64,000 bases of DNA from Gracilaria gracilis (Eukaryota > Rhodophyta > Florideophyceae > Gracilariales > Gracilariaceae): assembly GCA_030374805.1 (NCBI GenBank), contig JARGSG010000004.1, positions 992,001 to 1,056,000 on the forward strand. The letters run 5' to 3'. Numbering within the stretch: position 1 is the first letter of the stretch; every line of letters starts with the position of its first letter. The notes beneath the pieces were generated by a model. It ran no database searches. It had not been told where the DNA came from and saw only the letters and a program-made list of their open reading frames with translations. The position numbers were made by a program, and so were the translations under genes. Of the stretch, positions 18,301 to 28,760 are shown piece after piece.

Positions 18301-20285
18301 ATCAGCCCATTGTGTGAAGTGACCAAAAGTCGGAAGTTTGCGCTCCGTACTGATGGTACGATTATACTTCATGACGACCTTCGTCATCTTGTAAATGTTC
18401 ACACAAATGACAGGACGATCTCCAAGCAAGCAGAAGTGGCTAATCAAAGTCCTTCCCCAGCATATAAAAGTAAGGAGGTCATCGATCTAACAGGTGCACC
18501 AGATGATGACGCGAAATTGTCTTCTCCCCCTTCCGCACACATCCAGGAGTCGGCATCACCGCCAAAACCTGAAATTCCGACTACCAATGAGGAGCTTAAA
18601 CCCGTCAAATGGTGTGTCAAACGAAATCGCTTAATGTTTGAAGAGGAAAAGAAGTCTCGTAAATGCCGGCGAGCTTCTAGTAGCTTCGAACATCTGAAGA
18701 AATTTGATGTTGAGCGAAACATCAGGAAGGGGAGAAAGTTTTGAATTGGTGATGTACGTTGTTCGTTAGAGACGTATATGAAGAAATACTTTTCGCAGAA
18801 GCTGAAGGATCTTACGCAGCCTTTGCTTATGGGAGCGAGACCTAGAACTAGAACCCTCATGGATTTGTGTGATTTAATACAAGCGGCTGCACAGCTTCAA
18901 TTGTCCGAGGTTAACTCGGGTGAGACGCGATACCTCGTACCAGAGCTTTGTCGAAGACATCCGATGTCAGTTGAATTCCTATTTGTTCCACCAGTAGCGC
19001 TTTTGCTGGAACATCATCTTGCCATGTGTGAGTTGAGAGATTTGTTGTTCAAGAGAACTGGAATGAAGTGCTATCTTGGACTTTTGATCAGGTCTGTCAC
19101 GTCTACCAATTTCAGTCAAGTAGCCAATTATGAGAGGCTTGAATTCCTTGGAGATGCTCTATTGAAATTATCGTCCACTGTGAGAGTACTCACTAGGTTT
19201 CTGCATGACTCAAAAGGTATAATGCATACAAAACGACGGCATCGCGTATGCAATGCGCGTCTCTACGAGGTTGAGAAGGCGGTTGGACTCCAAAATTACT
19301 ACCGGAACAGGAAAGCTGAACTCAGTGAATGAAAAACTTCTGGTACGGATATGGAGGGCCCCTTCAACTGATTTCTATCAAGGGCCCAGCAGATGTTGTT
19401 GAAGCCATTGGTAGGGCGTTTTTTTTGCATGGATCTACCTCTGTTGATGAAGAGTTCTTTCAACGTCGAGCAGTGGATCTGGACAAGAACGCAAATTCTG
19501 CCGACTGGGTTATTGATCTATGCCATGGTTCTGATGATGAAGACGATGTAGTGGATCAGAAGCAACTCAAAAAAAGGAAACAGGCAGATGGAGAAGCAAA
19601 AGAAGAAACAGTACTTGTCAATCAGGAAACTGAATCAAAGAGCAAAGAGCCCGGTATAAGTCATCCTCTCTCCTCTGTATCAGTAGAAAAAGGCTACATA
19701 AGTGGGTACAAACCTTTGGAAGCGTTCGGTGTGTTTGACGACGTCGAACCCTCGCACTCAGAAATACTGCTTGCTGCTGCTCATGCAATGCATGTTAAGG
19801 GGACCCCGACACCAACTGAAATGTCACCTGGTGCCTTTCCATATGATAAACGTATCGCAAACCCTTCGAAACCATGGGAAGATCATTTCGGTATCATCGA
19901 GAAAAACATTGGCTACAACTTCAAGCCAAGGCCTCTGCTAGTCTCTGCCCTTACAAATTCATCGTATCCCCAAAACAAGCCTTATGCAGACCTGGAAACA
20001 TTCGAACGCCTGGAATTCCTAGGGGACGCGATTGCAGATTTCTTTGTCGTCTGGTTTTTGTACGAAATGTATCCCGAGCTTGACCGAGGTAAGCTCACAG
20101 ATCTCAAGTCAAATGTTGTTAGCAATGAGGCGTTTGCCAGGACGAGTATAACGCTAGGACTGCAGAACTTCTTGTATATTAGCAGTGAAACGTTAACTCA
20201 GGATGTGCAACAGTTTGCAGCAACAGTGGATCAAGATTTGACCCAAGAGGATGAATTGGGCGGCCATGGCGCCTTCAAACGTTGA
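15386..20285 (+). pseudogene. Dicer-like RNase III gene, decayed and truncated
   Basis: Segments appear in Dicer order. The N-terminal helicase is degenerate at about 15960-16267 (HRTQQVIIDCALDTLLAKN; LPRISLLLVDQAEEAGLRSH; PRILAIA, resembling the DExD/H lobe with DE changed to DQ). A helicase C lobe lies at about 16775-17119, platform/PAZ-like sequence at 17513-18950 (YLVPELCRRHPMS), RNase IIIa at 19129 (YERLEFLGDALLKL) and RNase IIIb at 20001 (FERLEFLGDAIADFF). The RNase IIIb acidic residues remain, but the gene stops before the end of that domain and lacks a dsRNA-binding domain. In-frame stops (16739, 17117) and several frame changes break it into at least eight pieces. Dicer cuts double-stranded RNA in RNA interference. 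It is on the same strand as, and downstream of, the ABC fragment. The start is uncertain; clear similarity begins after about 15720. Confidence 0.8.
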
Positions 20286-20391
20286 AGCTGGAAGAGAAAG
20301 ATGCAGAAACTTTAACAACAAACAAACTGATAAATGTAGAGCAATAAGTGATTCCTAAAACTATAGATGCAATTGAAACGAGCGTTTACCA
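20286..20391. other. Short spacer between convergent genes
   Basis: About 100 bp between the Dicer fragment (+) and the accessory gene (-). Dicer similarity ends abruptly here, marking the capture breakpoint. Confidence 0.5.
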
Positions 20392-21962
20392 CTAAAGAAA
20401 CCCACCATCACCATCCTCGTCTTCAGGACTCTTTTTCCGAATCATTCTCTTGAACCTCTTCAAGAGGTGATGATGATTCTCCTCTACAGTCTGCATGAGA
20501 TCCTCGTTGTTCAAATCGCGCACACGCTTTATCTGCACCGAGCTCTCTGCCAGCAGAGTAGCGAGTTTAACACGGACACCAAACACCTCGGCTTCCTTTT
20601 CTTCCGTGGTCTTCCTTCCTCCAGCCTTGTGAGCGAACTTCTCCCGTTCAAAGTTCAATTGCTCTCTGAATATGGTTGTCTGTTCTTGCGAAATTTTATT
20701 CGAGAAGTCCACCCCTTTAGAAAGCTCCCCGTGTTCTTTGTGGCTCCCACTGTTCCGCCCACTCGAACTGCGCTTCTTCTGAACAAAAAATGCTTCCTCT
20801 CCGGGAGAGTTGATTGCCAGACCTTCCTCGACGCCTCCCTCGGAGTCCTCGATCAATTTTGACGTGGTCTCAATAAATTCGACGGCCTCATCTGCGGTTC
20901 CTAACCGAGCGAAAATGAAGAATACGTACGCGCGGTTCGACTCGGCTGTCAGTTGACCGCTGGTAGTCATGCGGAGAAAGTTGGAAATATTGCTCAGTTG
21001 TTTTTGCCCCGACTTCGACCAGTTAGCTTCAGCGGTAGTAACCAGTTTCCTCACATTATCATACTGCTGCTTTAGTATTGATGCAGTTCGTAGAAACAGG
21101 GGTCTTTTGTTGAAATCCATCTCATCCAAACGTCCCGTAAACGAACACCTCGACTGGACTTGCAAATCGTTGAACCGACTACCAGTAACCGCCCAGAACG
21201 ACTCCCTTGTTACATTGGCATCCAACTCAGAACGGCTCAACGTCCCTCCGTTGGCTTTTGCGAGCGCGTTCTTTGCCATATCGTCGTCACACAATATAAC
21301 GCAGAGCCTGGAAAATTCGTTAAGAGAGAAGCTAGGGTCTGCAGAGAGATCCAGCTCTGCAGAGAACGGGAATCCGGATGACGACAATTCGGCAGTTTTG
21401 AATGCGAGGATTTTATCTGCTACTTCTCTGCGGTCCAATGGGTGAAGCATGTCCACGAACGCGCCAACCTCCGGTAGCTTGGAGAAAGTTGAATTAAGAC
21501 CTTTGATTTCAATCTCCCAAACCAAGTAGCCCTTCATTTCTTCGTTTGTGGAGAAGCAATCGCGGATATTCAGTCCTCAAAGCTCTTTAAATGAAGAAAA
21601 AGCACCAGTTGGGACACAAGTTGCGCGTGTTGAAGGTTCCGGATTTTGACCTTGAACGGCTTGCACAGCTTTCGAAGATCTTTGACCGTTCTACTGAGCA
21701 AAAGAGAGTAGACGAAGGCCATGCGATTGTTTTCACGAAATTCTGGGTCATTGTATGGAGAAACGGTGACGGCGGAAGATGAAGGTATTATACTGGAGGT
21801 TGGTGGATCATTCGGCAGGGAGTTGGGAGCGGGTTGCACGGGACGATCTTCGGTGGTCGTATGCGTACTATGCAGCGCAGCTGATGCTGGGTGTTTTCTG
21901 GGGCTGCGTCGCAAAGGCAGAGGAAGGGGGTCTGAACAATGCTGGGGAGGCGGCGGTGCCAT
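20392..21962 (-). pseudogene. SAP-like/coiled-coil protein, probable Harbinger accessory protein
   Basis: Two reverse-strand frames abut: an N-terminal 130 aa (21962-21570) and 381 aa (21537-20392), separated by one frame change at about 21570. The first ends in a SAP-type DNA-binding helix pair (RTVKDLRKLCKPFKVKIRN..LVSQLVLFL). The second has an SFWAVTGSRFNDL block, LFLRTASILKQQYDNVRK with NWSKSGQ (reminiscent of Myb/SANT-like accessory proteins), a Ser/Lys-rich linker and a C-terminal coiled coil (EQLNFEREKFAHKAG..). Both halves are otherwise intact and much less decayed than Dicer next door. Harbinger transposition generally needs a second DNA-binding protein, and its place near the right terminal repeat fits. 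Identity as that partner is inference; a host gene is possible. Confidence 0.5.
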
Positions 21963-22320
21963 GCTTTCGAGATCGGAGAAGCACGGTGGTGCGTTGGATG
22001 CGTCGGTGGGGAACGCAACCCACCATCCTTGTGCCAGGGAGCCGCTGTATATTGCACCGCTCGGCGCAGGATGCAGCGGGAAGTACTATGCACCCTACTG
22101 GGTTGAACTGCTCCGGAAAACCCGATGAGGCCCTGAGGTAGATGATTGGCAATCGTGCTACCAAGTGGTACAGTTTAGTTCGGGAGCGCCTTCGCCTTAC
22201 AGACGGTGGGCTTTCAAAAAATTGAAAGGGGCGTTCACGGGCATACAGAGGGTCAGCCCGCTCGGAGCTGCGTGAGCCAATGAAAAGGCGTATATGGGCG
22301 TTCCCGGTCGCCGTTCACGC
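21963..22320. other. Right arm of the Harbinger element
   Basis: GC-rich sequence upstream of the minus-strand accessory gene, so it should contain its promoter. Overlapping ORFs on both strands (21721-22141) have no recognisable similarity and shadow the accessory gene. CGTTCACG-like words near 22230 and 22310-22330 echo the terminal repeat. Confidence 0.45.
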
Positions 22321-22346
22321 ACGTTCACGATTGTTTAGACACCGCC
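22321..22346 (-). repeat. Right terminal inverted repeat of the Harbinger element
   Basis: On the reverse strand this reads GGCGGTGTCTAAACAATCGT followed by GAACGT, matching the left repeat at 23 of 26 positions, and is followed by TTA (22347-22349). Confidence 0.75.
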
Positions 22347-22349
22347 TTA

Positions 22350-23159
22350 GTGGAGATGCCTTAAGAGGGCTGTCATTTGAGTTAGTAGTTTGGCGCCATG
22401 TTTGCATTAAAAATCGCCTAGCTGGCTGCATTTGACATACTTGGTAATTTCTAACTTGTAATTTAACAGTTCGCCATCATAACCGTCGCTGTGATTATAT
22501 TGTACCTTTTCATATTTGTAACGTTTCTCCGCAAATTTCACCAGCTGACAATGCTTCTTCTCCTACTCTAGAAATTTGTATCATCTCCCTCAAAGACGTA
22601 TGAGCCAGCTCGCTTAGAAATTTGAACGTGACAAGGCAATCGCTTCCGTCATCAAAGGAGAAACAAAACAGTTGATTCAATTGACGCAGACACAAGATAT
22701 CCTGACTTTCAAAAAAACTTTCGCGCCAAAAACTGCAACCCAAATTCCACACGGCTACAACCGGCAAAACTAGTCACACATCCAAGGCCAACCATAGACA
22801 ATTTTGTCATATGCGATATCTTCACTGAGCCTTGTACGTTGTTGACGAAGTTGACCATCAACTAACGATTCATTACAATCGTAGAAGGCCATAAGAAACT
22901 GTGTTTGAACCGAACACAATCTGAATGATGAATCCACAAACCGCAATTCCCAGCTTCAACCAAGGTATTTTCATCACCGCAACCTATAATGCTTTGATAC
23001 AGCTACCTCCGTCACATATGAAATCATTAAGGTTGCACTAGTGTGCAATTCTGCATTCAAGCAATCTTGTGGGCTCATGGCATATAAATCTGATGATAAC
23101 CCACCCGTCTCCTTTTTCTTTTCACATTACAGAACCACTAAAAGCTTTTCCTATCCTCT
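22350..23159. other. No gene recognised
   Basis: AT-rich; the only ORF above 80 codons (22510-22767, minus) has no recognisable similarity. I see no repeat or RNA gene. Confidence 0.45.
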
Positions 23160-23329
23160 CGCACTTTGACCGACGTTCGTTCCAATTCAGAATTCTAGGA
23201 CGCGATCAAGATGGCTCTTTTAGAAATTTTTGAGCGTGATACCACGTTTCAGGACCTGCAGACAACTTTCAACATTCCGGATTGACGTCTACGTCATTGG
23301 TATCAGCTTTGGATGAAGACGTATCTCGG

Positions 23330-24840
23330 CTGAGCCAACGCATTTCCTCGGCATGAACATTCTGGCTCGCAGTCAAGAACTTCCAGGAGCTATTACAGCC
23401 GAAGAAAAGCCCGGTATTGTTCGTTCCACGCAATACTTTAGTGACATGAATACCAGAGTTAGATTATGGGATTTGGTTCAATTTTTTGTTTCTTCGCTAT
23501 CGCCGGAAAAGAAAATCCCAGACGGCTTTAGTGGAAAACGTTCGTCGCTTGGCTGGCTGGACCAATTTATCGTCCTTCATGAACTCAAATGCCAACCGGT
23601 GCGCACCGTAGAAAAAGAACACGCCAATAAATTAAGCATGAGAAGATCACACGTCACTTTGCGCTTTTAAAAAGCCTCGTTTACCGCTTTCACTTTGTTG
23701 ATCCTCTCCGAGTCTGTAATTTTGATGAGTCTGGAATTCCCATCAATAAGTTTTCTAGGCGTAGCCTTCGAAAGGGCGTAGGCAGCGACAAGTAGTTGCT
23801 CTTACAGAAAAACGTGAATTTCAAAGATGCAAATGTCAGGGTTAATATAATGCCGGTAATTTGGCCCATGGGCGTGCGTGAAAACCCGTCATTGTTTTCT
23901 GCCAAAATCGTACAAATTAGCATTTCGTTAATGGAAAGCTCCAGACTCTGCATGATTTTCTCCCGCCTTGTTACCTTCCTCAACGCGCCATTCTTGAGTT
24001 GAAGGCAAGGTTTTCTATGAATGAGCCACCCAATTCCTGACCGAAACGGAGGGTCTCCGGAAGCAAGGAAAGTACGTGCTGATTGTATTAGACGGCTGTT
24101 TAGGTCATATGCAGTACAAAACATGACAGTTTTTGAAGAAGAACTGCGTTCTGGTTGCAGCTCTACCTTCTCACAACAGTCATGTTCTCCAGCCTCTTAA
24201 ATTAGTATTTTGATATCATACAAGTCGTTCGTCTAACTTGAGTTTCATCATCTTTCACGTGTACGTCAGTTAAAGACGTACTCGATATAGCGTACTGTGT
24301 CACCCTGGGCGTTTTGGAGTCCTAAATCCACGTAACAATAGGCAGTGTCTTCAAGAAAGCAGGTAACAGGGTTCATAAAAATGGTCAAACGTGCCTATCG
24401 GGAGTAGACGAAACTGTATTTCTCCAAAGCAAGCACCAGAACGAGGTGTTGAACGTAAAAGCTCTCGTGAACGAGTATTTTGCTAGTAAGGGTTCATTGA
24501 TATGCGGGTCAGAGATAGATGAAACTGGAGCAGTGAGTTTAAGCACAGAGTACGGAAGAACTTTAATCGCAGAAACCGTGCCATAGTCGTTAAGAGCAAC
24601 GATCCATTGATCGCGCTGATACGAAAACACCGCGGATATTTGCCTTCTTGTTGAGTTGGCTCCAGGCTGAGAGAGCTACTGGAGCACTTAAATGCCACTC
24701 GCATGGAATGCGGAAGGGCCAGCTGCTTCGCGTTCAGCCCTTCAACGCGCTGTAGAGACGCAGGTGCTGCTGCATCAGAGTAAGATTTCGGCGGTGGAAG
24801 ACGCTGCTTAGGCCGCGGAGGTGAACAAAGATATTGGTTG
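23330..24840 (+). pseudogene. Pogo/Tigger-like (DDE_1) transposase relic, copy 1
   Basis: The reading begins with a CENP-B-type helix region (SLGWLDQFIVLHELKCQPV then EKEHANKLS). After a frame change it runs through VCNFDESGIPINKFSRR, which matches the DDE_1 NxDExG motif holding the first catalytic Asp. A later VNIMPVIWPMGVRENPS fits the following strand, and degenerate pieces near 24080-24200 read as LDGCLGHMQYKT and LPSHNSHVLQPL, the second Asp and the family's P.++Sh.LQPLD motif. Several frame changes and stops break it. A further open stretch (about 24350-24590) may be the C-terminal tail. Non-functional; the end is approximate. Confidence 0.65.
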
Positions 24841-25142
24841 GCATGCTCAGGTGAGCTGGAGCACTCTCAGTTCCAAATAATGGATTTGGGCTTAATTTTT
24901 GATGCCGAGGGTTTAGATTTATATGCCAATATAAGTTCGTTTAAAGTGACGAAGTTATTCTCGCATTTAAAAGTTGTTTGAAAGTTGAACAAGACAAAAA
25001 AAGTAGAGAACGGAAAAAGGACACAATAATCTTTCTTTTCTAGTAAAATTGAGGGTTGAAGTACCTGAGACATCTCGGTTATTGCAAACAAAAAACCGGC
25101 GGTCGAATTTTTGTGCATGTTCCAGAGTTTTTGCTGTTGAAC
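24841..25142. other. No gene recognised
   Basis: About 300 bp of AT-rich sequence between the pogo relic and the LTR-like repeat. The minus ORF at 24867-25118 is not recognisable. Confidence 0.4.
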
Positions 25143-25293
25143 TGTTTTTTACTATCCAGATAGGGGTATTTTTTCGATATCATTGCTGTTGAAATCATCG
25201 GTGCGCATTATTCGTGCATAAAAATTACTCTGGTAGTACTGTATTGTACTTCGAGTAAATTGAATAAAGGACTTTCGGAAGCTACGACCCTGG
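25143..25293 (+). repeat. Left part of an interrupted LTR-like repeat
   Basis: Matches the first half of the 37254-37539 repeat: TGTT start, ATAGGGGTATT, ATTGARTAAAGGACT, GCTACGAC. It is interrupted by a 3.3 kb DNA transposon; the other half is at 28621-28760. Taken as an old solo LTR or LTR fragment. Confidence 0.65.
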
Positions 25294-25573
25294 GAAATAC
25301 GGGAATCTCGCAACTTTCTAGTTTGTAACATGATCATGCCGTTTTCTGCATTGAATCAGGATGATCGTCTACTGATGGTAACTACGTATCGCCGAAGGAA
25401 GAAATGTAAAGTGTTATATAGAACTCATTAATGGAAATAATGGAACATACTCTTCTACTTGATTCAATCATAGCTGGCTCCATTTAACAAAAACAGTAAC
25501 GGGGAACATGTTTTTTATGACTATCAGAAAAAACCATAAACACAATATAAGTATAAATAATAATAATGTAAAT

Positions 25574-26487
25574 CTACTTATTTGATTTGAATATAGGACT
25601 TCCATAACGAAGAGAAAACTGTGTAATGTTGGCGACAGCAAAAAAGCACAGTGTGTGCAATGATATGTTGTGGCGAAATTTATCGCTTAACACTCTAAAT
25701 TGCTTGAGCCGTTTGTTTAACATTTCATGTCTAGCTCTTATAATTCCATGTTTCTTAGAATCAACCAAAGTGACATGTTGAGAACGAAGACCTTTTTCAT
25801 CTTGATACCCATTATCAGTGACAATCGTTTCGCCATCAGCAAGAATACTTCTCAATTTCAGACGGAATATTTTTAAATCGGGATGGGATCCGCATGGAAA
25901 CCCTCCATGAAGCCAAACAATTTCACATGAGTCAATTCGAATTCCAACTTCGTATCTCAGCCCTGCTCCTTTGAATTTGAAGGAGTACCATTTCTTGCTG
26001 AACGGAGTAGGTTCGTATATTGGACAGTCAGTTCCATCGACCGATATATAGCAATTATAAAGTTTTGGACTCACTGCCCGTGAACTCCAACTTATCTTCA
26101 TTGCAGTCAGTAACAAGATTTTTTTAAAACACTTATATAGATACTTACCATTTTGAGGTCAGCAAGATGGTTTACAAATTTCCAAGTCCATTTTCTAAAT
26201 GTCTTTTCGTCCACCTCGGTTAATGAACGATTCACAGATTCTGTATTATATTGCTTTAAAAACAGGAGATCCCAAAGTAAATGCTTCGGGGACCCACCCG
26301 CGGTCTTTCTATAGGCTATTTTGTTCCAGATTTTGGAACAAACATTGGCGGAAACTCCAAATACAAAAATGAAACGGCGATTAAATACTTCGTCTCCGCG
26401 CCCTCGGGATCTGATTATTGGTTTCGAAGCGAGTCTGAACGTGCTGTCGGTGGAATACCCTGTTCTTCTCATGATTGTCTTCTTCAT
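25574..26487 (-). CDS. DDE_Tnp4-like transposase, two exons, apparently intact
   Basis: Exon 1 is 26487-26149 (113 codons), intron 26148-26096 (53 nt, GTAAGT donor, CTGAC branch-like site, AG acceptor, phase 0), exon 2 26095-25574 (173 codons plus stop); about 286 aa. Exon 1 carries the helical NRRFIFVFGVSANVCSKIW and HLLWDLLFLKQYNTE region with EKTFRKWTWKFVNHLA. Exon 2 carries the DDE core: Asp in SVDGTDCPIYEPTPF, RYEVGIRI, IVWLHGGFPCGSHPDLKIF, Asp in ETIVTDNGYQDE, Glu in IRARHEMLNKRLKQF. No stops lie in the spliced reading, so it may encode an active enzyme. It cuts and rejoins the element's ends. It diverges from a second gene at 27545. Splicing is predicted, not shown. Confidence 0.75.
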
Positions 26488-27433
26488 GAGTGAAACAACA
26501 TTCTTTAGATGCCGATGAAGCAGTTACGCAGTTAAGTAAAACTCTTTGACCCCTGCCGTGAACGGCGATAGGCTGTAAAACTTAAGTCAACAGCATGTTT
26601 GATGTGTGTTGCCCAATTCAGTGGGCAAATTCAGAACTAAATTTCAGATTCGACGAGAAAATTTAATCTAACATGAGAATCGTCAGAGAAATACGAAGAG
26701 TATGAACAGATTTTCTTACGTATTCACTTACATAATATTTCATGATGCGTTCAACCCATCAATGATATGTTCTGTGATATGTTTGTGATGACTTCTTTTG
26801 TACTTAAAGAGCTTTGATAAATAGGCGACGAAAAAGTTGAGACTTTACGGTGTTGGCCAGACATATACACCGTTAGTATTGAGAGTTGTTTGAGACCTAT
26901 GAGAATTTTTCGTTGATAGAACTCTCATGCTCTCTAAAGCTGTAATAATCTTTGATTGGAGACAAAACTATATTTTGAGACTTGGTCTCATCGCGAACTA
27001 TCAATCGTTCACTAGAAGTATTCTGAACATATAAACACTCCCTACCCAGGTGCGCACTGAGACCAATATCTTCCACACTACATGTAAACCACGCAAAACG
27101 CTCAGCTCTTCTAAAACCTATTTGTCATGGCTACTTTAGCTTCGGTTCTACGTTTTCGACGGTCCCCTCTATAGCCTGGTCTTACTGCGCACCTTGACGT
27201 AAGTCCAAAACCTCTAGTGCTGACGGAACCCAGTACCTCGGTTACCCAAGCACTATTTCTGGTACACTGTAACAAGTATACATCCTAAACTCACGTCAGA
27301 CGTTGATTTTAGGGTATGATTAGCTCAAGGGAACCTGCTACTCTTGATCAACTCATTATTTGTGTACGTAAAGCACAACGTCATCATTTCTATAATTTCG
27401 CGCTTTGATCTGATTCCTTTGTCATTGTAGTGA
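26488..27433. promoter_or_regulatory. Divergent promoter region of the two-gene transposon
   Basis: This 0.95 kb AT-rich stretch separates two genes reading outward, so both promoters should lie in it. No recognisable gene, RNA or repeat was seen; core motifs cannot be assigned. Confidence 0.35.
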
Positions 27434-28455
27434 GTGGAAATGAATTTGGTATCTGAAGTTCCTATAAAATGCTACCCTCTGCCGACGAACTTTGAACACT
27501 TAGACAACGCACTTGTATCTGAATCCTCACCCATCAGCCTTAATATGCCTCCTAAAGCCAAGAAACCGCGTCTTTCAGAGGACTCTGCTGCAGTTAAGAG
27601 ACTGCGTCAGATGTTCAATGCCGGGGATATTACAGGTGATGAGACAGCTGCGGAAGTCCAAGCATTAGATTCTGTATTCAAGCCATTCAAGTTGTCAACG
27701 TTTCGATTGAAATATGGAAAACTGAAGCAAGAACATTTGCAAACTACAGGTATGTCACTACTAACTTTTTCGTTGTAGAGAAAGCCTATTTCTAACGGTG
27801 TACAACAGCTAATGGTTCATTTGTTCCAAGCGCACGATGTTCTGCAATTGATGAAGATAAAGATGCGATGGATGCCAGTCCCAACTGCGATAATCACAAA
27901 GAGAGTTCTGGGGACGAACAGTTATTTCAATAATACTATGGGAAGAACGGTACTCGATTCTCACCGATTGTTCTTCATTCTGTTTGGGAAGATAATGAAT
28001 CTACAATTCAGTTTGTCAGCCTTGCTATAGTACTGCCATCAGGTGTGAAACTAGATTCTGTTTCGAGTCAAGTGGTTAGTAATGGAAAGGAATTCGAAGT
28101 GACAGTGGAATGGCCGAGGCCTATGAATGAGATGAAATTGTTGCACAGAGCTTTGTTGTCTAAGCAATTTGCACCGATGATGCCATATCATCCAAAAATC
28201 GTCGGATTTCAACGAACACTGAAGCAACTCCGAAGAACGTCGTCGGAATCCGTTAAATCAGTGGCATCTATTCCGCTACCTATTTATGTCGAGACCCATA
28301 TCCCAAAAAAACAGTTACTTGACTTTAGTGATGGTAGTGGTATTCTGTATGTGGACCTCAAAGCCCCTGATGACAAGTATGCACGTCAGGAAAACATAAC
28401 TCATGTTCAGGTTGAGTGGTTAGGAGTTTTGAATCTTTTTTACTGTAATTTATAA
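27434..28455 (+). pseudogene. Second protein of the two-gene transposon, one in-frame stop
   Basis: Exon 1 ends at 27749 and exon 2 starts at 27809; the 59-nt intron has a GTATGT donor, CTAAC sites and CAG acceptor. The likely start is the ATG at 27545 (MPPKAKKPRLSEDS) rather than 27434. The N-terminal part has a basic leader and AAVKRLRQMFNAGDITGDE followed by FKPFKLSTFRLKYGKLK, suggesting a small DNA-binding helical domain. The C-terminal part is compact (PSGVKLDSVSSQVV, VTVEWPRPMNE, YHPKIVGFQRTLKQL, IPLPIYVE). A single TAA at 27931-27933 lies in frame between the two parts; elsewhere the frame is open. Family unknown to me. Position and shared intron style suggest an accessory factor of the adjacent transposase. 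The extreme C-terminus could differ if another intron exists. Confidence 0.55.
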
Positions 28456-28620
28456 TGAGAGACGTTTATTCGTTTATATCTGTGATATGTTTGTACTACT
28501 TAGAGATGTAAATGTTCTATAAATTGAACAGAAATGCTCAGAACCAGGTACAGAGATGTTCATAACCCAGTACGAAATGGCTGCACCCAGAATAGTATAT
28601 ATGTGGATTTCCCGTATCTC

Positions 28621-28760
28621 CCTGGTCTGAAGGGCGGTCCCGCTTGAACGGACAAAGTTTGAGGACTCAAGGCTGGGGGAACGAAAGGAAAGCAAGGAGG
28701 GTTGCCCTAAACGCATAAAACTTAAACTCCAAGGCACTTCATATACTGTTTCTTTTCGCA
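28621..28760 (+). repeat. Right part of the interrupted LTR-like repeat
   Basis: Continues the repeat of 25143-25293 after the second CCTGG: CGCTTGAACGGACAA, GGACTCAAG and a terminal TTCGCA, all shared with 37430-37539. The bases after the end (TTAGTGATAG against TTGGTGATGG) are also shared, as expected for a primer-binding region following a 5' LTR. Confidence 0.6.

Larger units (their letters stand above)
9921..22346. mobile_element. 12.4 kb PIF/Harbinger-type element carrying host gene fragments
   Basis: The ends are 26-bp terminal inverted repeats, 9921-9946 and 22321-22346, identical at 23 of 26 positions (GGYGGTGTCTWAACAAKCGT..), flanked by TTA on both sides. GG-starting repeats and 3-bp TTA/TAA duplications are hallmarks of PIF/Harbinger. 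A Harbinger DDE transposase lies 1.2 kb inside the left end and a SAP-containing, probable accessory protein 0.4 kb inside the right end on the opposite strand, the usual two-gene set. ABC exporter and Dicer fragments fill the 8 kb between. Size is well above ordinary Harbinger elements. The alternative is two separate Harbinger ends that happen to flank host pseudogenes, but matching ends and duplications argue against it. Confidence 0.7.
25294..28620. mobile_element. 3.3 kb two-gene DNA transposon inserted in an LTR-like repeat
   Basis: The ends are short inverted repeats: GAAATACGGGAATC at 25294 and, on the reverse strand, GAGATACGGGAAATC at 28620. CCTGG flanks both sides (25289-25293 and 28621-28625). 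Removing the element and one CCTGG gives a sequence that aligns through the uninterrupted related LTR at about 37393-37430, so this is a real insertion with a 5-bp duplication. Inside, a DDE transposase (-) and a second protein (+) diverge from a central 0.95 kb intergenic region, each with one intron of 53-59 nt. I cannot match a 5-bp duplication of this type to the Harbinger or ISL2EU superfamilies. Confidence 0.75.

Noticed and set aside
9921-22346. ABC exporter and Dicer as live host genes with many short introns
   Set aside because: Breaks are in-frame stops and frame changes without donor and acceptor pairs, domains are missing at ends and inside, and the NBD1 Walker A lysine is lost.
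25143-28760. LTR-like halves at 25.14 and 28.62 kb as two LTRs of one retroelement
   Set aside because: They match successive, non-overlapping parts of one repeat (37254-37539), so they are one repeat split by an insertion.
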